A stretch of 64,000 nucleotides of DNA from Pseudoalteromonas viridis (GTDB taxonomy: Bacteria; Pseudomonadota; Gammaproteobacteria; Enterobacterales; Alteromonadaceae): assembly GCF_017742995.1 (NCBI RefSeq), contig NZ_CP072425.1:2480001-2544000 (forward strand). The letters run 5' to 3'. A program made the position numbers and the translations under genes. The first letter of the stretch is position 1. Each line of letters opens with the position of its first letter. Shown here one piece after another: positions 1 through 8,202 of the stretch. Below the pieces are notes generated by a model. It did no database searches, had not been told where the DNA came from, and saw only the letters and a list, made by a program, of their open reading frames with translations.

Positions 1-275
1 TGAAGCAATTTATACATGCAAAGCCGCGACTCACAGCGCAGCGAAAAACACCATTAGGTGCCGACATTCTGAGGTTTGCTCGCCATATCAGAGGCTATAC
101 ACAGGCAGAATCGGCCGCGCACTATGGTGTTGAAGAGCGTACATTGAGACGTTGGGAAAACAAAGAGTACAGCCCCAGGTGGAACGACGTAGTCGGTCTG
201 GTGGAGGATGTTTACTCGCTCGATATTCTAGAAGTAATAGGAAAGATCAATGATGATGACACAACCAACCATTAA
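1..275 (+). CDS. HTH (Cro/C1-type) regulator, 5' edge at window border
   Basis: The open frame runs from the left edge to a TAA at 273-275. Bases 1-2 (TG) would be the last two bases of a codon, so the start codon may lie just one base outside the window, giving about 91 residues. The protein contains a helix-turn-helix pattern (around ARHIRGYTQAESAAHYGV, then RTLRRWENKEYSPRW), typical of small phage-type DNA-binding regulators. Its end overlaps the start of the next gene by 26 bp, so the two are probably co-transcribed. Placed at the head of a tail locus, it may control its expression; that role is inferred. Confidence 0.65.
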   Translation, partial: KQFIHAKPRLTAQRKTPLGADILRFARHIRGYTQAESAAHYGVEERTLRRWENKEYSPRWNDVVGLVEDVYSLDILEVIGKINDDDTTNH

Positions 276-612
276 GCAACTGCGCACCGCCTTGAAGCGC
301 TGGGGTCGATTCTGGCGTGCCAAAGAGCTGGGTAAAGGGTTTAGCCGACAGGCTGTAACTGAGCGGATAGGGGATTCTGGTGCAGGCTACATCAGCAGCG
401 ACATGATGACGGTGCCTGAAGAAATTGAAACTCTGACTCAGTGCATAGCCAGGCTGCGACCTGAGTGTATTCGGGCGCTGCGAGGCAAATACCTGGTTGA
501 GGGGGATATTGCCCTGGTTGCCAAAACACTGGGGTTTGACTCCAAGCGGTCGATGGAGTTTTGGCTGGTAAAAGCAGAAAGAAGCTTGCTCCAGAGTTTA
601 TGCCATCCATAA
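250..612 (+). CDS. Antitermination protein Q-like late regulator
   Basis: This 120-residue protein resembles the phage antiterminator Q family (Phage_antitermQ type). It has an N-terminal LKRWGRFWRAKELG segment, a middle stretch with IARLRPECIRALRGKYL, and a C-terminal helix-turn-helix-like part (ALVAKTLGFDSKRSMEFWL). Family members modify RNA polymerase so that late genes are read through terminators. A GGAAAG sequence precedes the first of three consecutive ATG codons, which favours base 250. It overlaps the preceding HTH gene and lies directly before the lysis genes, the usual place of a late-gene activator. Several terminator-like hairpins lie within the downstream locus, so an antiterminator would make sense. 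Assignment is by pattern only. Confidence 0.55.
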   Translation: MMMTQPTIKQLRTALKRWGRFWRAKELGKGFSRQAVTERIGDSGAGYISSDMMTVPEEIETLTQCIARLRPECIRALRGKYLVEGDIALVAKTLGFDSKRSMEFWLVKAERSLLQSLCHP

Positions 613-621
613 GGAGCGAAT

Positions 622-1041
622 ATGACCATTATGAACACGGTTGAACAGTTAAAGAAGCATGAAGGGTTTCGCCGTTTCCCTTACTACTGCACAGCGGGCA
701 AGCTGACCATAGGGTATGGCAGAAACCTGGAACAGAACGGCATTGCAGAGGAAGAAGCGGAACAGTTGCTGGCACAGGATGTGGCTAACGCACAGGCCGG
801 TGTGCGGCGCCGCATAGACATTGTGCACTGTAATGAGGCCAGGCAGGCGGTACTGACCAATATGGCGTTTAATTTGGGGATGCAGGGATTGCTGGGCTTC
901 AAAAAGATGCTTGAGGCAGTGCAAAGTGGCGATTTTGAGCGTGCTGCACTGGAAATGCTGGACAGCCGCTGGGCTCGCCAGGTGCCTGAGCGGGCGCAGG
1001 AGCTGGCTCAGCAAATGCTCAGTGGCCAGTGGCAGTCTTAA
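622..1041 (+). CDS. Endolysin, T4-type lysozyme (GH24)
   Basis: A 139-residue muramidase that cleaves the glycan strands of peptidoglycan to release particles. The start of the GH24 fold is clear: KKHEGF (Glu14), then Cys23 in PYYCTAGKLTIGYG, then Thr29. This matches the family pattern E-8x-(D/C)-5x-T, here with Cys in place of the T4 Asp20. A strong AAGGAG lies 5 bases before the ATG at 622; an in-frame ATG at 631 is less well placed. There is no signal peptide or signal-anchor, so export would need a holin. It sits between the Q-like regulator and a small membrane protein, a normal lysis-module order. Confidence 0.88.
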   Translation: MTIMNTVEQLKKHEGFRRFPYYCTAGKLTIGYGRNLEQNGIAEEEAEQLLAQDVANAQAGVRRRIDIVHCNEARQAVLTNMAFNLGMQGLLGFKKMLEAVQSGDFERAALEMLDSRWARQVPERAQELAQQMLSGQWQS

Positions 1042-1080
1042 ATTGCTGGGGGTAACTATGAATGAGGAGGTGGCCAAACC

Positions 1081-1326
1081 ATGCAAGCCGATCAATGGCA
1101 AATGAAAAAGGAGCTGAATCTGGCTCATATCCTGACCACCATTGCATTAGTGGTGTCGGGCATTTTATATCTGAACGATCTGGATAAACGGATCACCACA
1201 AACTCACAGGAGCTGGCACATCTAAAGCAGATCCGCAAAGAGGACCAGAAGCGCATCGAAAAGCGTCTGGATTCTATCGACAAAAAGCTCGACGCCCTGT
1301 TGAGTGCAAAACGCAATAACGGCTAG
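1081..1326 (+). CDS. Small membrane protein with coiled coil, holin candidate
   Basis: An 81-residue protein with one clear membrane segment near residues 16-33 (LAHILTTIALVVSGILYL), followed by a charged helix rich in heptads (DQKRIEKRLDSIDKKLDALL). The single membrane span, small size and position right after the lysozyme suggest a lysis role such as a holin or spanin partner, but one-span coiled-coil proteins also occur as structural or accessory phage proteins. AGGAGG lies about 10 bases before the ATG. No separate Rz/Rz1 spanin pair is visible nearby. Confidence 0.6.
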   Translation: MQADQWQMKKELNLAHILTTIALVVSGILYLNDLDKRITTNSQELAHLKQIRKEDQKRIEKRLDSIDKKLDALLSAKRNNG

Positions 1327-1340
1327 CTAAGGGCACAGTC

Positions 1341-1359
1341 GATGCAGCACATCTGCATC
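1341..1359. other. Perfect 7-bp hairpin before cassette A
   Basis: GATGCAG and CTGCATC are separated by 5 bases, in the 132-bp gap between the membrane protein and the first J gene. No T-run follows, so it is not a standard intrinsic terminator. It could be an operator or an RNA element; no function can be assigned. Confidence 0.35.
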
Positions 1360-1458
1360 AGGTTACACCGTCAAAGCAATCTGCCTCGTCCTTTTAATGA
1401 CTGAATTGACCTGAACAGTATTGTCCGGGCGGGACGATTTTGCCTGAGGAATTGATCT

Positions 1459-2280
1459 ATGAATACCGCGATTGACTTATCACGCCTGGCGCCTCCGGCT
1501 GTGATAGAGCCACTAAATTACGACGAAATCCGCCAAGCGCTGATGAGCGCGATTACCGAACGCCTGCCTGAGCATACGCTACTGGCGTCTGATCCGGCAG
1601 TCAAAGTCCTGGAGGTTGCCGCTTACCGGGAATTACTGTTAAGACAAAGGATTAACGACGCTGCACAGGCTGTGATGCTGGCCTTTGCAGCGGGAAGCAA
1701 CCTGGATCACCTAGGTGCCCTGTTTGGCGTTGCCCGCTCGCAAGGTGAAAGCGATGAGCGTTACCGCGCCCGCATTCCCCTGTCATTAGAAAGCCACAGC
1801 ATGGCTGGCACCAATGGGGCTTATCAGTTTCAGGCGATGTCGGCTGACCCGCGAGTGCGGGATGTGCATGTGGCCTCAAATACGCCGGGTGTGGTGGAGG
1901 TCACGGTGCTCACGGAGTTGGGGGCAGATCAGGCGGCGGTGCAGGCTGCAGTGTCGGCACATCTTAACCATGAAGATGTTCGGCCACTGACAGATCAGGT
2001 GCAGGTAACGGTTACACGGCCAACCAGTGTGGTGGTTGACGCGCATATCTACCTCAATCCGGGTGTGAATGAGACTCAGGTCAGGCTGGCAATTGATACG
2101 GCTATGGACGATTTCAACCGCGCACATACCCGCCTGGGTAAAGAGATCCCGCATTCGGCCATTATCGACATGTTACACCAGGGCGGGGTGCGCAAAATCA
2201 AGCTCTTGTCGCCGTCGGATGACATTGTGCCTGAGGCAACACAGGCCGTGAGTTTGTCACTGCAACTGTCGTTTTTATAG
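1459..2280 (+). CDS. J: Baseplate wedge protein J, cassette A
   Basis: A 273-residue homologue of phage P2 gpJ, the wedge protein at the edge of the contractile-tail baseplate to which protein I and the fibres attach. Typical landmarks are the N-terminal APPAVIEPLNYDEIRQALM, the motif AYRELLLRQRIND, GSNLDHLGALFGVAR, and the ESDERYRARI stretch. The length is close to the P2 protein (about 300). It opens cassette A and is followed after 8 bp by its own I gene. Three further J genes lie downstream (5127, 8585, 16718), clearly homologous in the same motifs but diverged, which is abnormal for one particle. Confidence 0.92.
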   Translation: MNTAIDLSRLAPPAVIEPLNYDEIRQALMSAITERLPEHTLLASDPAVKVLEVAAYRELLLRQRINDAAQAVMLAFAAGSNLDHLGALFGVARSQGESDERYRARIPLSLESHSMAGTNGAYQFQAMSADPRVRDVHVASNTPGVVEVTVLTELGADQAAVQAAVSAHLNHEDVRPLTDQVQVTVTRPTSVVVDAHIYLNPGVNETQVRLAIDTAMDDFNRAHTRLGKEIPHSAIIDMLHQGGVRKIKLLSPSDDIVPEATQAVSLSLQLSFL

Positions 2281-2288
2281 GAGGGGTA

Positions 2289-3203
2289 ATGACCGCGACA
2301 CAAGAAATATTGCCCCCCGATGCAAGTGCACTGGAACGTGGCTTGAGCGAAGTAACACAATGCACCGAGCGCGGAGTTGTGCCAGAGCAGATAGCCAAAC
2401 TGTGGGATCCACAAACCTGCCCGGAACCTTTGTTGCCCTGGCTGGCCTGGGCGCTGTCGGTGGATGAGTGGGATGAAAGCTGGCCGAGCGAGACCAAGCG
2501 GGCGTTGATCGCCCGCTCTGTGCCAATTCACAAACACAAAGGAACGGTGGGCTCGGTTAAGCGGGCACTGTCCTCACTCGGTCTGGAGCTGGAATTTTTC
2601 GAGTGGTTTGAGGATACCGATGATGTCTATCTGGCTCCTTACCTAAGCAAGGAGCCGCATACCTTTGTATTTATTGCGTGGGCCAATGCGCTGCCTTACA
2701 CCAGCCGGGCTATCAAGCTGGATCAGGCGCTGTACGACGCCATTTACCGGGTGACTAACCAAACCAAGCCGCAAAAGGCCCATTTTGATTTTCTGGTTGG
2801 GATGAAAATGGCCAGTGGCGCGGCGGCAGGCGCAATCGTTCACCCGATCACACACAAGCGGATGTATGCGGCGGTGGCGCCCTGTATTGGCGACAAAGCC
2901 AAACAGCGAGATAGCCAGGTTGGGCTTTCTGTGGCTAGCAACTTATCACGCGCGCGCTATCAGGTGCTCAGACACCGCAGCGCAGTGGATAAACTGCGCC
3001 ACCGAACGTGGCAATGTGGTTTGCGTCAGGCACTGTGTATGACTCGCAAACCCATGCAGGTCGTTCGTTTCAGAGGGCTATCGGACCAGCGTATTCCCGA
3101 TGAGTTTATTAACAGTCGCAGTTGCGCCGCTGCGGTGATGCACATCAGTCGCCGTCGGGTGAGTGCGGTGCGTTGCTACGGCACGCTTGGCGTACCTGCA
3201 TAA
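2289..3203 (+). CDS. I: Tail protein I with long C-terminal extension, cassette A
   Basis: A 304-residue homologue of P2 gpI, which joins gpJ to the tail fibres. The core is at about residues 10-180, with the signature LWDPQTCPEPLLPWLAW, SVDEWDESW and HKHKGTVGSVKRAL. P2 gpI is only about 176 residues, so roughly 120 residues are extra. They are basic and rich in Arg, Ala and Cys (for example ISRRRVSAVRCYG) and match nothing I recognise. GGAGGGG precedes the ATG. The extension differs from those in the other three I proteins and may be a baseplate ornament or a fibre-docking part; this is inferred. Confidence 0.88.
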   Translation: MTATQEILPPDASALERGLSEVTQCTERGVVPEQIAKLWDPQTCPEPLLPWLAWALSVDEWDESWPSETKRALIARSVPIHKHKGTVGSVKRALSSLGLELEFFEWFEDTDDVYLAPYLSKEPHTFVFIAWANALPYTSRAIKLDQALYDAIYRVTNQTKPQKAHFDFLVGMKMASGAAAGAIVHPITHKRMYAAVAPCIGDKAKQRDSQVGLSVASNLSRARYQVLRHRSAVDKLRHRTWQCGLRQALCMTRKPMQVVRFRGLSDQRIPDEFINSRSCAAAVMHISRRRVSAVRCYGTLGVPA

Positions 3204-3218
3204 AGGAGCTTTTTACCA

Positions 3219-3776
3219 ATGAGCATTTTACTACAGCCCGTGATCACCTCAGCGGGCTTATCGGCGCTGTTCAGGGCGCAACAAGGTGGCTTTAAGGCCA
3301 AAATCAGCAAGGTGGGTCTGGGCAGTGGCAGCTATCAGCCACATGAAGGGATCACCCGCTTGCAGGATGAAAAATACAGACTGGACTTGGCCAGTGCCAA
3401 AACCCTGGCGGATGGCAAACAGTTACACTTAACGGTGCGCGACGCAGAGCCTATCGCAGGAGAGGGCTTTTTCGTTAACGAAATCGGTTTTTATACCGAA
3501 GAGGAAGTCAATGGCGAAATTCAGCATGTGTTGTTTGCCGTGTATTCCTCACCGACCGAGTCTATTGCATATAAATCCAATGATGTTGAATTGCTGTTGG
3601 CATTTGACTTGGCCCTTACGGGCGTGCCTTCGGATTCAATCACGGTGATCGATCAGGGGGTTGAGTTCAATATTTTGGTCGCCCCTGAGCTTGCCAAAAT
3701 GGGCAAGGCACAAATTGGCAATATGCATCGTCACCTGAAAATGAAGTTTGCATTGATGGATCAGGGCGTGCTTTAG
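3219..3776 (+). CDS. Tail fibre adaptor (tail-collar fibre family), cassette A
   Basis: A 185-residue protein of the phage tail-collar fibre family, corresponding to the N-terminal, baseplate-proximal part of P2-type fibre gpH. Characteristic features are an N-terminal LQPVITSAGLSALFRAQ, then KISKVGLGSGSY, then FFVNEIGFYTEE, and a C-terminal helix with MHRHLKMKFAL. In P2 this domain continues into the fibre shaft in one chain; here it ends and the fibre tip is a separate gene. AAGGAG lies upstream of the ATG. It should bind the I protein of the same cassette and anchor the fibre encoded at 4119. Confidence 0.82.
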   Translation: MSILLQPVITSAGLSALFRAQQGGFKAKISKVGLGSGSYQPHEGITRLQDEKYRLDLASAKTLADGKQLHLTVRDAEPIAGEGFFVNEIGFYTEEEVNGEIQHVLFAVYSSPTESIAYKSNDVELLLAFDLALTGVPSDSITVIDQGVEFNILVAPELAKMGKAQIGNMHRHLKMKFALMDQGVL

Positions 3777-3809
3777 GCGCCTGATCAGAATAAACAAGGA
3801 GGCACCATT

Positions 3810-4076
3810 ATGACGCAATACAGCACGGCTCCCGAGCGGGCACAACAGCTGGCCGAAGAGGCCATTAAATTACTCAAACAAGCCAAAGCACTGCAACATC
3901 AGGCGCAGGTGGATGCCGCCCGGGTGCAGGCTTATCAGCAACACAGCGATGGCCTGGCGTTTCAGTTTCTGGCTGCCTGCGCGGAATACGGCGAACACAG
4001 CCCACAAGCAGGCAAAGCCCGTGAACGCTGGCTGGGGGCACGTAACGCCATCAAGGTCCAGTTTCCAAGAGCTTAA
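3810..4076 (+). CDS. Small helical protein of cassette A, unknown
   Basis: An 88-residue, Ala/Gln-rich, mostly helical protein (LAEEAIKLLKQAKALQHQAQ near the N-terminus, ARERWLGARNAIKVQFP near the end) with an AAGGAGG ribosome site. I do not recognise a family. It sits between the adaptor and the fibre tip, a place where small chaperones or connector coiled coils occur, so a fibre-assembly or shaft role is possible. No close counterpart is seen in cassettes B or D. Confidence 0.6.
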   Translation: MTQYSTAPERAQQLAEEAIKLLKQAKALQHQAQVDAARVQAYQQHSDGLAFQFLAACAEYGEHSPQAGKARERWLGARNAIKVQFPRA

Positions 4077-4118
4077 TTTTATTTAACTTTTTAATTCCAA
4101 TTTTAAACGGAGAGATGT

Positions 4119-4682
4119 ATGGCATTAGAACACGATATTGCCAGCCTGGTTGAAGCGTCAGAAGCGCTGACCAGCACGGTAGATAACAAAATTCAGAGTA
4201 TTGACAGTACCGTCAGCAGCAAAATGGCGGAAGTGAACAGCGCTTTAGATGATCTTAGAACTATCGGTGGTGGTGGAGTCGGCACACGCGCCATTGGCGT
4301 TGCTAATATATATACACAGGCAGGAGGGAAAAACAACGTACACCTCAAGTTGCCACTAAAATTGACAGAGCATAATGAAATGTTCCATATCACCGTTACA
4401 GGCTACGGATATGGTGAAGGTAAATTGGTATCAGCAACATTCACTGGTTACTGTTTCAAAGACAGCGATATATTAACAAACATGGAATGTACAGGAACAC
4501 ATAACCCTATGATATATCGTGGCCGTGATAACCATGTTTACTGTCGTTTGTCTTTTGAAACAACTTATTTTTTAACTTTAAGTGTCGATACCATGAGAGT
4601 TGGCAATGGTCGATTGATTAAACATGGCGATATTGAAGTGATTTTTTCAAAGAATGAAGATGCTTCCCCTTCCCCAGCATAA
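4119..4682 (+). CDS. Short tail fibre tip, cassette A
   Basis: A 187-residue protein with a coiled-coil N-terminus (IASLVEASEALTSTVDNKIQ, then SSKMAEVNSALDDL), a Gly-rich hinge (GGGGVG near residue 50) and a beta-rich C-terminal domain with four Cys. The heptad stretch resembles the start of fibre B at 7396, which supports a trimeric fibre. The C-terminal domain is the likely receptor-binding tip. The DNA of the tip half is visibly richer in A+T than the J and I genes, as expected for a laterally exchanged host-range module. The receptor cannot be inferred. Confidence 0.68.
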   Translation: MALEHDIASLVEASEALTSTVDNKIQSIDSTVSSKMAEVNSALDDLRTIGGGGVGTRAIGVANIYTQAGGKNNVHLKLPLKLTEHNEMFHITVTGYGYGEGKLVSATFTGYCFKDSDILTNMECTGTHNPMIYRGRDNHVYCRLSFETTYFLTLSVDTMRVGNGRLIKHGDIEVIFSKNEDASPSPA

Positions 4683-4697
4683 ACTTAAGGAAATGAT

Positions 4698-5054
4698 ATG
4701 AGCGCAAATATACAGTCTCCTGAACAGCAGCAAAAAGTACTGCAGGCCCAGCAGCGCAATCAGCTACGCAATAAAATCAATTATTACGTCGCCGACAATG
4801 GCACATTGACTGGCACTGCCACCGATATTTCCCACATTTTACTCAATGAACTCAGTGGCTTTGTCAACAAGCTGTCAGAAGCAGACAGCCTGGCTGACGT
4901 GAAAGCGTCAGTCACCTCACTGAAAGCCACCATTGGCGATATTGAAGGGAAGGTTGCAACGGGCGAGCTGACCTTCCCGTATCAGAGCAAAGGGCTGGAT
5001 ACTGTAAAACAGGAGATCATTGACCGCGCCAATGGCGTTAACGACCTGCTGTAA
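4698..5054 (+). CDS. Small protein ending cassette A, possible fibre chaperone
   Basis: A 118-residue soluble protein with a Gln-rich N-terminus (SPEQQQKVLQAQQRNQLRNK) and a C-terminal part with LTFPYQSKGLDTVKQEII. AAGGAA lies a few bases before the ATG. It occupies the cassette-end position that in B, C and D is taken by fibre-assembly-chaperone-like genes, but its sequence is not that family. Function unknown; a chaperone or second tip component is a guess from position. Confidence 0.55.
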   Translation: MSANIQSPEQQQKVLQAQQRNQLRNKINYYVADNGTLTGTATDISHILLNELSGFVNKLSEADSLADVKASVTSLKATIGDIEGKVATGELTFPYQSKGLDTVKQEIIDRANGVNDLL

Positions 5055-5126
5055 CCCTTGCCCGCTCGCCGCTTTCTTGCGCTGCCCTTTGCCTTAATTT
5101 CCAAACTTGTATTATCAGGAGCTGCT

Positions 5127-6116
5127 ATGTCTCTGACCAATTTTAGTGCCATAGATATGGCACGTTTACCTGCGCCAAAACTGATAGAGCCGCTGAGCTT
5201 TGATGAGATAAAAACCGCCATCGTGGCGGACTTTTCACAGCGCTATGACGGGGGAGGGCTGGATTATGCCAGTGACCCCGCCATAAAGCTCATTGAGGCC
5301 TTTGCCTACCGGGAAATGCTCTTAAGGCAGCGCATTAATGAGGCAGCCGAAGCCGTGTTGCTGGCCAAAGCCAGCAGCGCTGAGCTGGACTATCTCGGCG
5401 CGCGCTTTGGTGTCAGTCGTGCAATGCGCTCGGCAGACGATACCTCTGCGACTTCGTCTGCACAACCTCAGTATGAAAGTGACGAGCGCTACCGGGAGCG
5501 AATTCGTCTGGCGCTGGAAGGATTCAGCACAGCGGGACCTGCCGGCGCTTACGTGTTTCATGCCCTGAAAGCATCGCCCAAGGTACGGGATGTGTATGTA
5601 TCCGCGCCTGAGTTTGAGCGCTCAGCGGTAGCGGACGCCACTGCAACAAGCACATTTGTGTTGAACTGTACATCAAGTGCGGGGCTGAGTGAGCCCATGC
5701 CCGGCGATGTCGCGGTGACTATTCTCAGTGACGAAGGTTCCGGGCTGGCGTCGCCTGCTTTACTGGATACGGTCCAGCGCTATCTCAATCAGGATGAGAT
5801 CCGCCCGCTGACCGATCGGGTGCGGGTGAAAGCCGCAACAATCAAGCCGTTTACCATTAACGCGCGTTTGTATCTTTATCCGGGTATGGATGGCGACGCC
5901 ATTAAACAGCAAGCGTTAGACACTACCTCAGAGTGGCTGTCTGAACACCGCAAACTCGGCCATGACATTTCGCTGTCCGCCCTGTATGCGGTGCTGCACC
6001 GAGAAGGGGTTCAACGGGTAGAGTTGCTGGAGCCACAGTGGGACATCACGGTAAGGCAGGATGAAGCCGCTTATTGCTCAGCGATTGAAGTCGACATCGG
6101 AGGCGAGCATGTCTGA
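5127..6116 (+). CDS. J: Baseplate wedge protein J, cassette B
   Basis: A 329-residue second gpJ homologue. The start at 5127 is chosen because CAGGAG lies 6 bases before this ATG and the protein then begins like the other J copies (SLTNFSAIDMARLPAPKLIE). The frame is open 69 bases further upstream, but those codons look non-native. The core motifs AYREMLLRQRINEA, AELDYLGARFGVSRAM and ESDERYRERI are present. Compared with copy A it carries an insertion of about 20 residues around DTSATSSAQPQ and another Ser/Ala-rich stretch near SAVADATATSTF. It overlaps its I gene by 8 bp, indicating translational coupling. Confidence 0.9.
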   Translation: MSLTNFSAIDMARLPAPKLIEPLSFDEIKTAIVADFSQRYDGGGLDYASDPAIKLIEAFAYREMLLRQRINEAAEAVLLAKASSAELDYLGARFGVSRAMRSADDTSATSSAQPQYESDERYRERIRLALEGFSTAGPAGAYVFHALKASPKVRDVYVSAPEFERSAVADATATSTFVLNCTSSAGLSEPMPGDVAVTILSDEGSGLASPALLDTVQRYLNQDEIRPLTDRVRVKAATIKPFTINARLYLYPGMDGDAIKQQALDTTSEWLSEHRKLGHDISLSALYAVLHREGVQRVELLEPQWDITVRQDEAAYCSAIEVDIGGEHV

Positions 6117-6831
6117 GTCACTCTTGCCCTGCCAGGCCAGCGAAATTGAGCAAGCACTGGATAAGGCCGGAAGTCGTATTTCACAGCTGCCTGTGCCCAT
6201 TTCGCAAATTTGGGATCCGTGGCGCTGCCCGACGCATTTTTTGCCCTGGCTGGCCGACGGGCTCAGCGTAGATAGCTGGGACAGCCTCTGGCCCGAGCAT
6301 ATTCAGCGTCAGGTGATTGCCGACAGTGTGCCGAATCACAGGATCAAAGGCACCGTCGGGGCAATTAAGCAATCTCTGAATAGTTTGAATGCCAGTGTTG
6401 AACTTCAAGAGTGGTGGCAAACCGGTGGCGTGCCGCACAGTGCTGAGTTACTGGCGCTGGCCCATGACAACCTGGACCCACAGGGCAACACTTTGCTGAC
6501 GCCAAAACTTCAGGCGCAGCTGTGGCAAAGCGTCGCTGCGACCAAACCCTGTCGTAGCCAGATCCAGTTTAGTGTTGGCGTGACGCAAACTCAGACGCTG
6601 GGTCTGGCTTCGGGCGCACACTCACTGAGCGCCCAGACGGGGCAGTGGTCTGAACAATACGATTTTTCTTTTTCACCTTCATCAATACACCTGTCAGGCG
6701 CGGCACAGTCCTTGTCTGTGTCGACACGCTGTTTAAGTCAGTCTGCTCAGATGCAACTGAATAGCGCGGTGTGGGTGGCCAATGGGATGGCCACGACCCA
6801 GCTGCAACAGGTCATGATGACAACTGTTTAG
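6109..6831 (+). CDS. I: Tail protein I, cassette B
   Basis: A 240-residue gpI homologue. The start is taken at 6109, where GGAGGCG precedes an ATG that overlaps the J stop; the upstream in-frame ATG at 6061 would lie deep inside J. The core is conserved: QIWDPWRCPTHFLPWLAD, LSVDSWDSLW, HRIKGTVGAIKQSLNSL, LQEWWQTGG. After about residue 165 follows a Ser/Gln-rich tail (LSGAAQSLSVSTRCLSQSAQ) absent from P2 gpI, shorter than the extensions in cassettes A and D. It should bridge J-B and the adaptor at 6839. Confidence 0.87.
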   Translation: MSESLLPCQASEIEQALDKAGSRISQLPVPISQIWDPWRCPTHFLPWLADGLSVDSWDSLWPEHIQRQVIADSVPNHRIKGTVGAIKQSLNSLNASVELQEWWQTGGVPHSAELLALAHDNLDPQGNTLLTPKLQAQLWQSVAATKPCRSQIQFSVGVTQTQTLGLASGAHSLSAQTGQWSEQYDFSFSPSSIHLSGAAQSLSVSTRCLSQSAQMQLNSAVWVANGMATTQLQQVMMTTV

Positions 6832-6838
6832 GCAACCT

Positions 6839-7393
6839 ATGAGTATCTATACACCCATTATTACCCAGGCGGGGATCAACGCCGCCGTGAATGCCCAAAC
6901 CCATGGCATTCAGCTTGAGATTGGGCGCATCGGCGTGGGCGACAAAGGCTATGTGCCGACTCGTACCCAGACACGCCTGCAAAATGAACGCAACAATGTA
7001 CCGGTCACCGATGGCCGAGTGGTCGGCGACGGCCAGTTTCATCTGTCCGGTGTGTTTACCGACGATAAGGAATATGCCGTTCGAGAAGTGGGCTTTTATT
7101 TGAATGACCACTCTGATGATGCACGCAAAACTCTGTTTGCCATCTGGTCTCACCCTGAAAACGTGTTGTTTTATCAAACGCCGGTTGCCCGCGTTGTACA
7201 GGGCTTTGACCTGACGTTAACGGCGGTGCCCTATGAGCATCTAACCGTGAATACCAGCGGGGATCTGAACCTGTTTCACACCCCCGAATTTGTGGCCATG
7301 ACAGAAGCACAAACCAGTATGGCGATTGCCCAGTTGCAGTCAAACCACAGACAAATTCAATTTAACGACCGTTTACTCGAACTAGGAGTGTAA
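6839..7393 (+). CDS. Tail fibre adaptor (tail-collar fibre family), cassette B
   Basis: A 184-residue tail-collar fibre protein. It starts IYTPIITQAGINAAVNAQ and carries IGRIGVGDKGYVPT and AVREVGFYLNDH, the family's diagnostic segments, and ends in a short helix with NHRQIQFNDRLLEL. It lies 7 bp after I-B and 2 bp before the fibre gene, so the three are tightly coupled. As in cassettes A and D, the adaptor and the receptor-binding part are separate proteins. Confidence 0.84.
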   Translation: MSIYTPIITQAGINAAVNAQTHGIQLEIGRIGVGDKGYVPTRTQTRLQNERNNVPVTDGRVVGDGQFHLSGVFTDDKEYAVREVGFYLNDHSDDARKTLFAIWSHPENVLFYQTPVARVVQGFDLTLTAVPYEHLTVNTSGDLNLFHTPEFVAMTEAQTSMAIAQLQSNHRQIQFNDRLLELGV

Positions 7394-7395
7394 CT

Positions 7396-8190
7396 ATGAG
7401 TAATTCACAAACTATGTCGCTGGATCAGCGTATCGCTGCATTGCAGCAAACCAATGGAGAGCTGGTGGCGTCGAACAATACGCTGACTCAAACCGTCACT
7501 GGAAAAATGGGGGAAATAAACTCAGCACTTGCAGATAGTAAAGCAGAGGTCACCAGTAAACTTGCAGAGGCACAACAAACCGTGGATGACTATGTGGCTA
7601 ATGCGAGACGAGATAACACCTTCATCAGGTTGACAAAAAATCAGTTTGGATACCTGACAGCAAGTGGACTAATGCAGGACTTTACGCATAATCCGGCACT
7701 GAGTATGAGCTTTGAGGTTTATCGTACTATCGAATCTGGCATTTTATGGGCAGACAGAGATGAAGAAGAAAAGGAAATCCTCACCGCAATGGGCTTAACG
7801 GGTCGTGCGCACTTCAAGCCCGCACCTATTAGAATTATTCGGATGCGCTGGCAAGATGCGCCTGCAGATAAAGGGGCACACGCCTTTTACCAGGTCATAC
7901 ATTCATCAAACAGGTTAACGTGTGCCAGTTACGCAAAGCTGGTGTCTGGAAGTATCTACGGCACAGGATTTCATGGTATTACAGATGAGTGGGGCCTATG
8001 TGGCAACTATTACGGTGGCAAGCCAGGTACATACTTGCATTGTCATCCTTATATTAATTCTCCAAGTGGTGAAGTGCTGTTTGCCTGGTTTGGTGTTGTT
8101 TCCGGATTTGTGCCTCTGGACAGGGATAATCCTGTGTGGGGTTATTATCCGCATATAGCGGCCAGTCATGGCGAAGACGTAACGGTATAA
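7396..8190 (+). CDS. Tail fibre tip, cassette B
   Basis: A 264-residue fibre. Residues about 5-70 are a coiled coil (LDQRIAALQQTNGELVASNN, then GEINSALADSKAEV), followed by a beta-rich globular domain. The globular part shares a pattern with the fibres at 19301 and 20687: an I(I/L)R(M/I)(R/K)W strand, a central Cys followed by KLVSGS, and an aromatic Trp-Gly end (PVWGYYPHI). This points to one fold with different surface loops, as for receptor-binding tips. The A+T content is higher than in J-B and I-B. The target receptor is unknown. Confidence 0.75.
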   Translation: MSNSQTMSLDQRIAALQQTNGELVASNNTLTQTVTGKMGEINSALADSKAEVTSKLAEAQQTVDDYVANARRDNTFIRLTKNQFGYLTASGLMQDFTHNPALSMSFEVYRTIESGILWADRDEEEKEILTAMGLTGRAHFKPAPIRIIRMRWQDAPADKGAHAFYQVIHSSNRLTCASYAKLVSGSIYGTGFHGITDEWGLCGNYYGGKPGTYLHCHPYINSPSGEVLFAWFGVVSGFVPLDRDNPVWGYYPHIAASHGEDVTV

Positions 8191-8202
8191 GGAGAGTCCA
8201 CA

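Noticed and set aside
1058..1105. 15-codon frame between lysozyme and membrane protein
   Set aside because: Too short and without pattern; its AGGAGG more likely serves the ATG at 1081.
649..1128. Minus-strand open frame over the lysozyme gene
   Set aside because: The plus-strand frame has a clear GH24 signature and ribosome site; the minus frame does not look like a protein.
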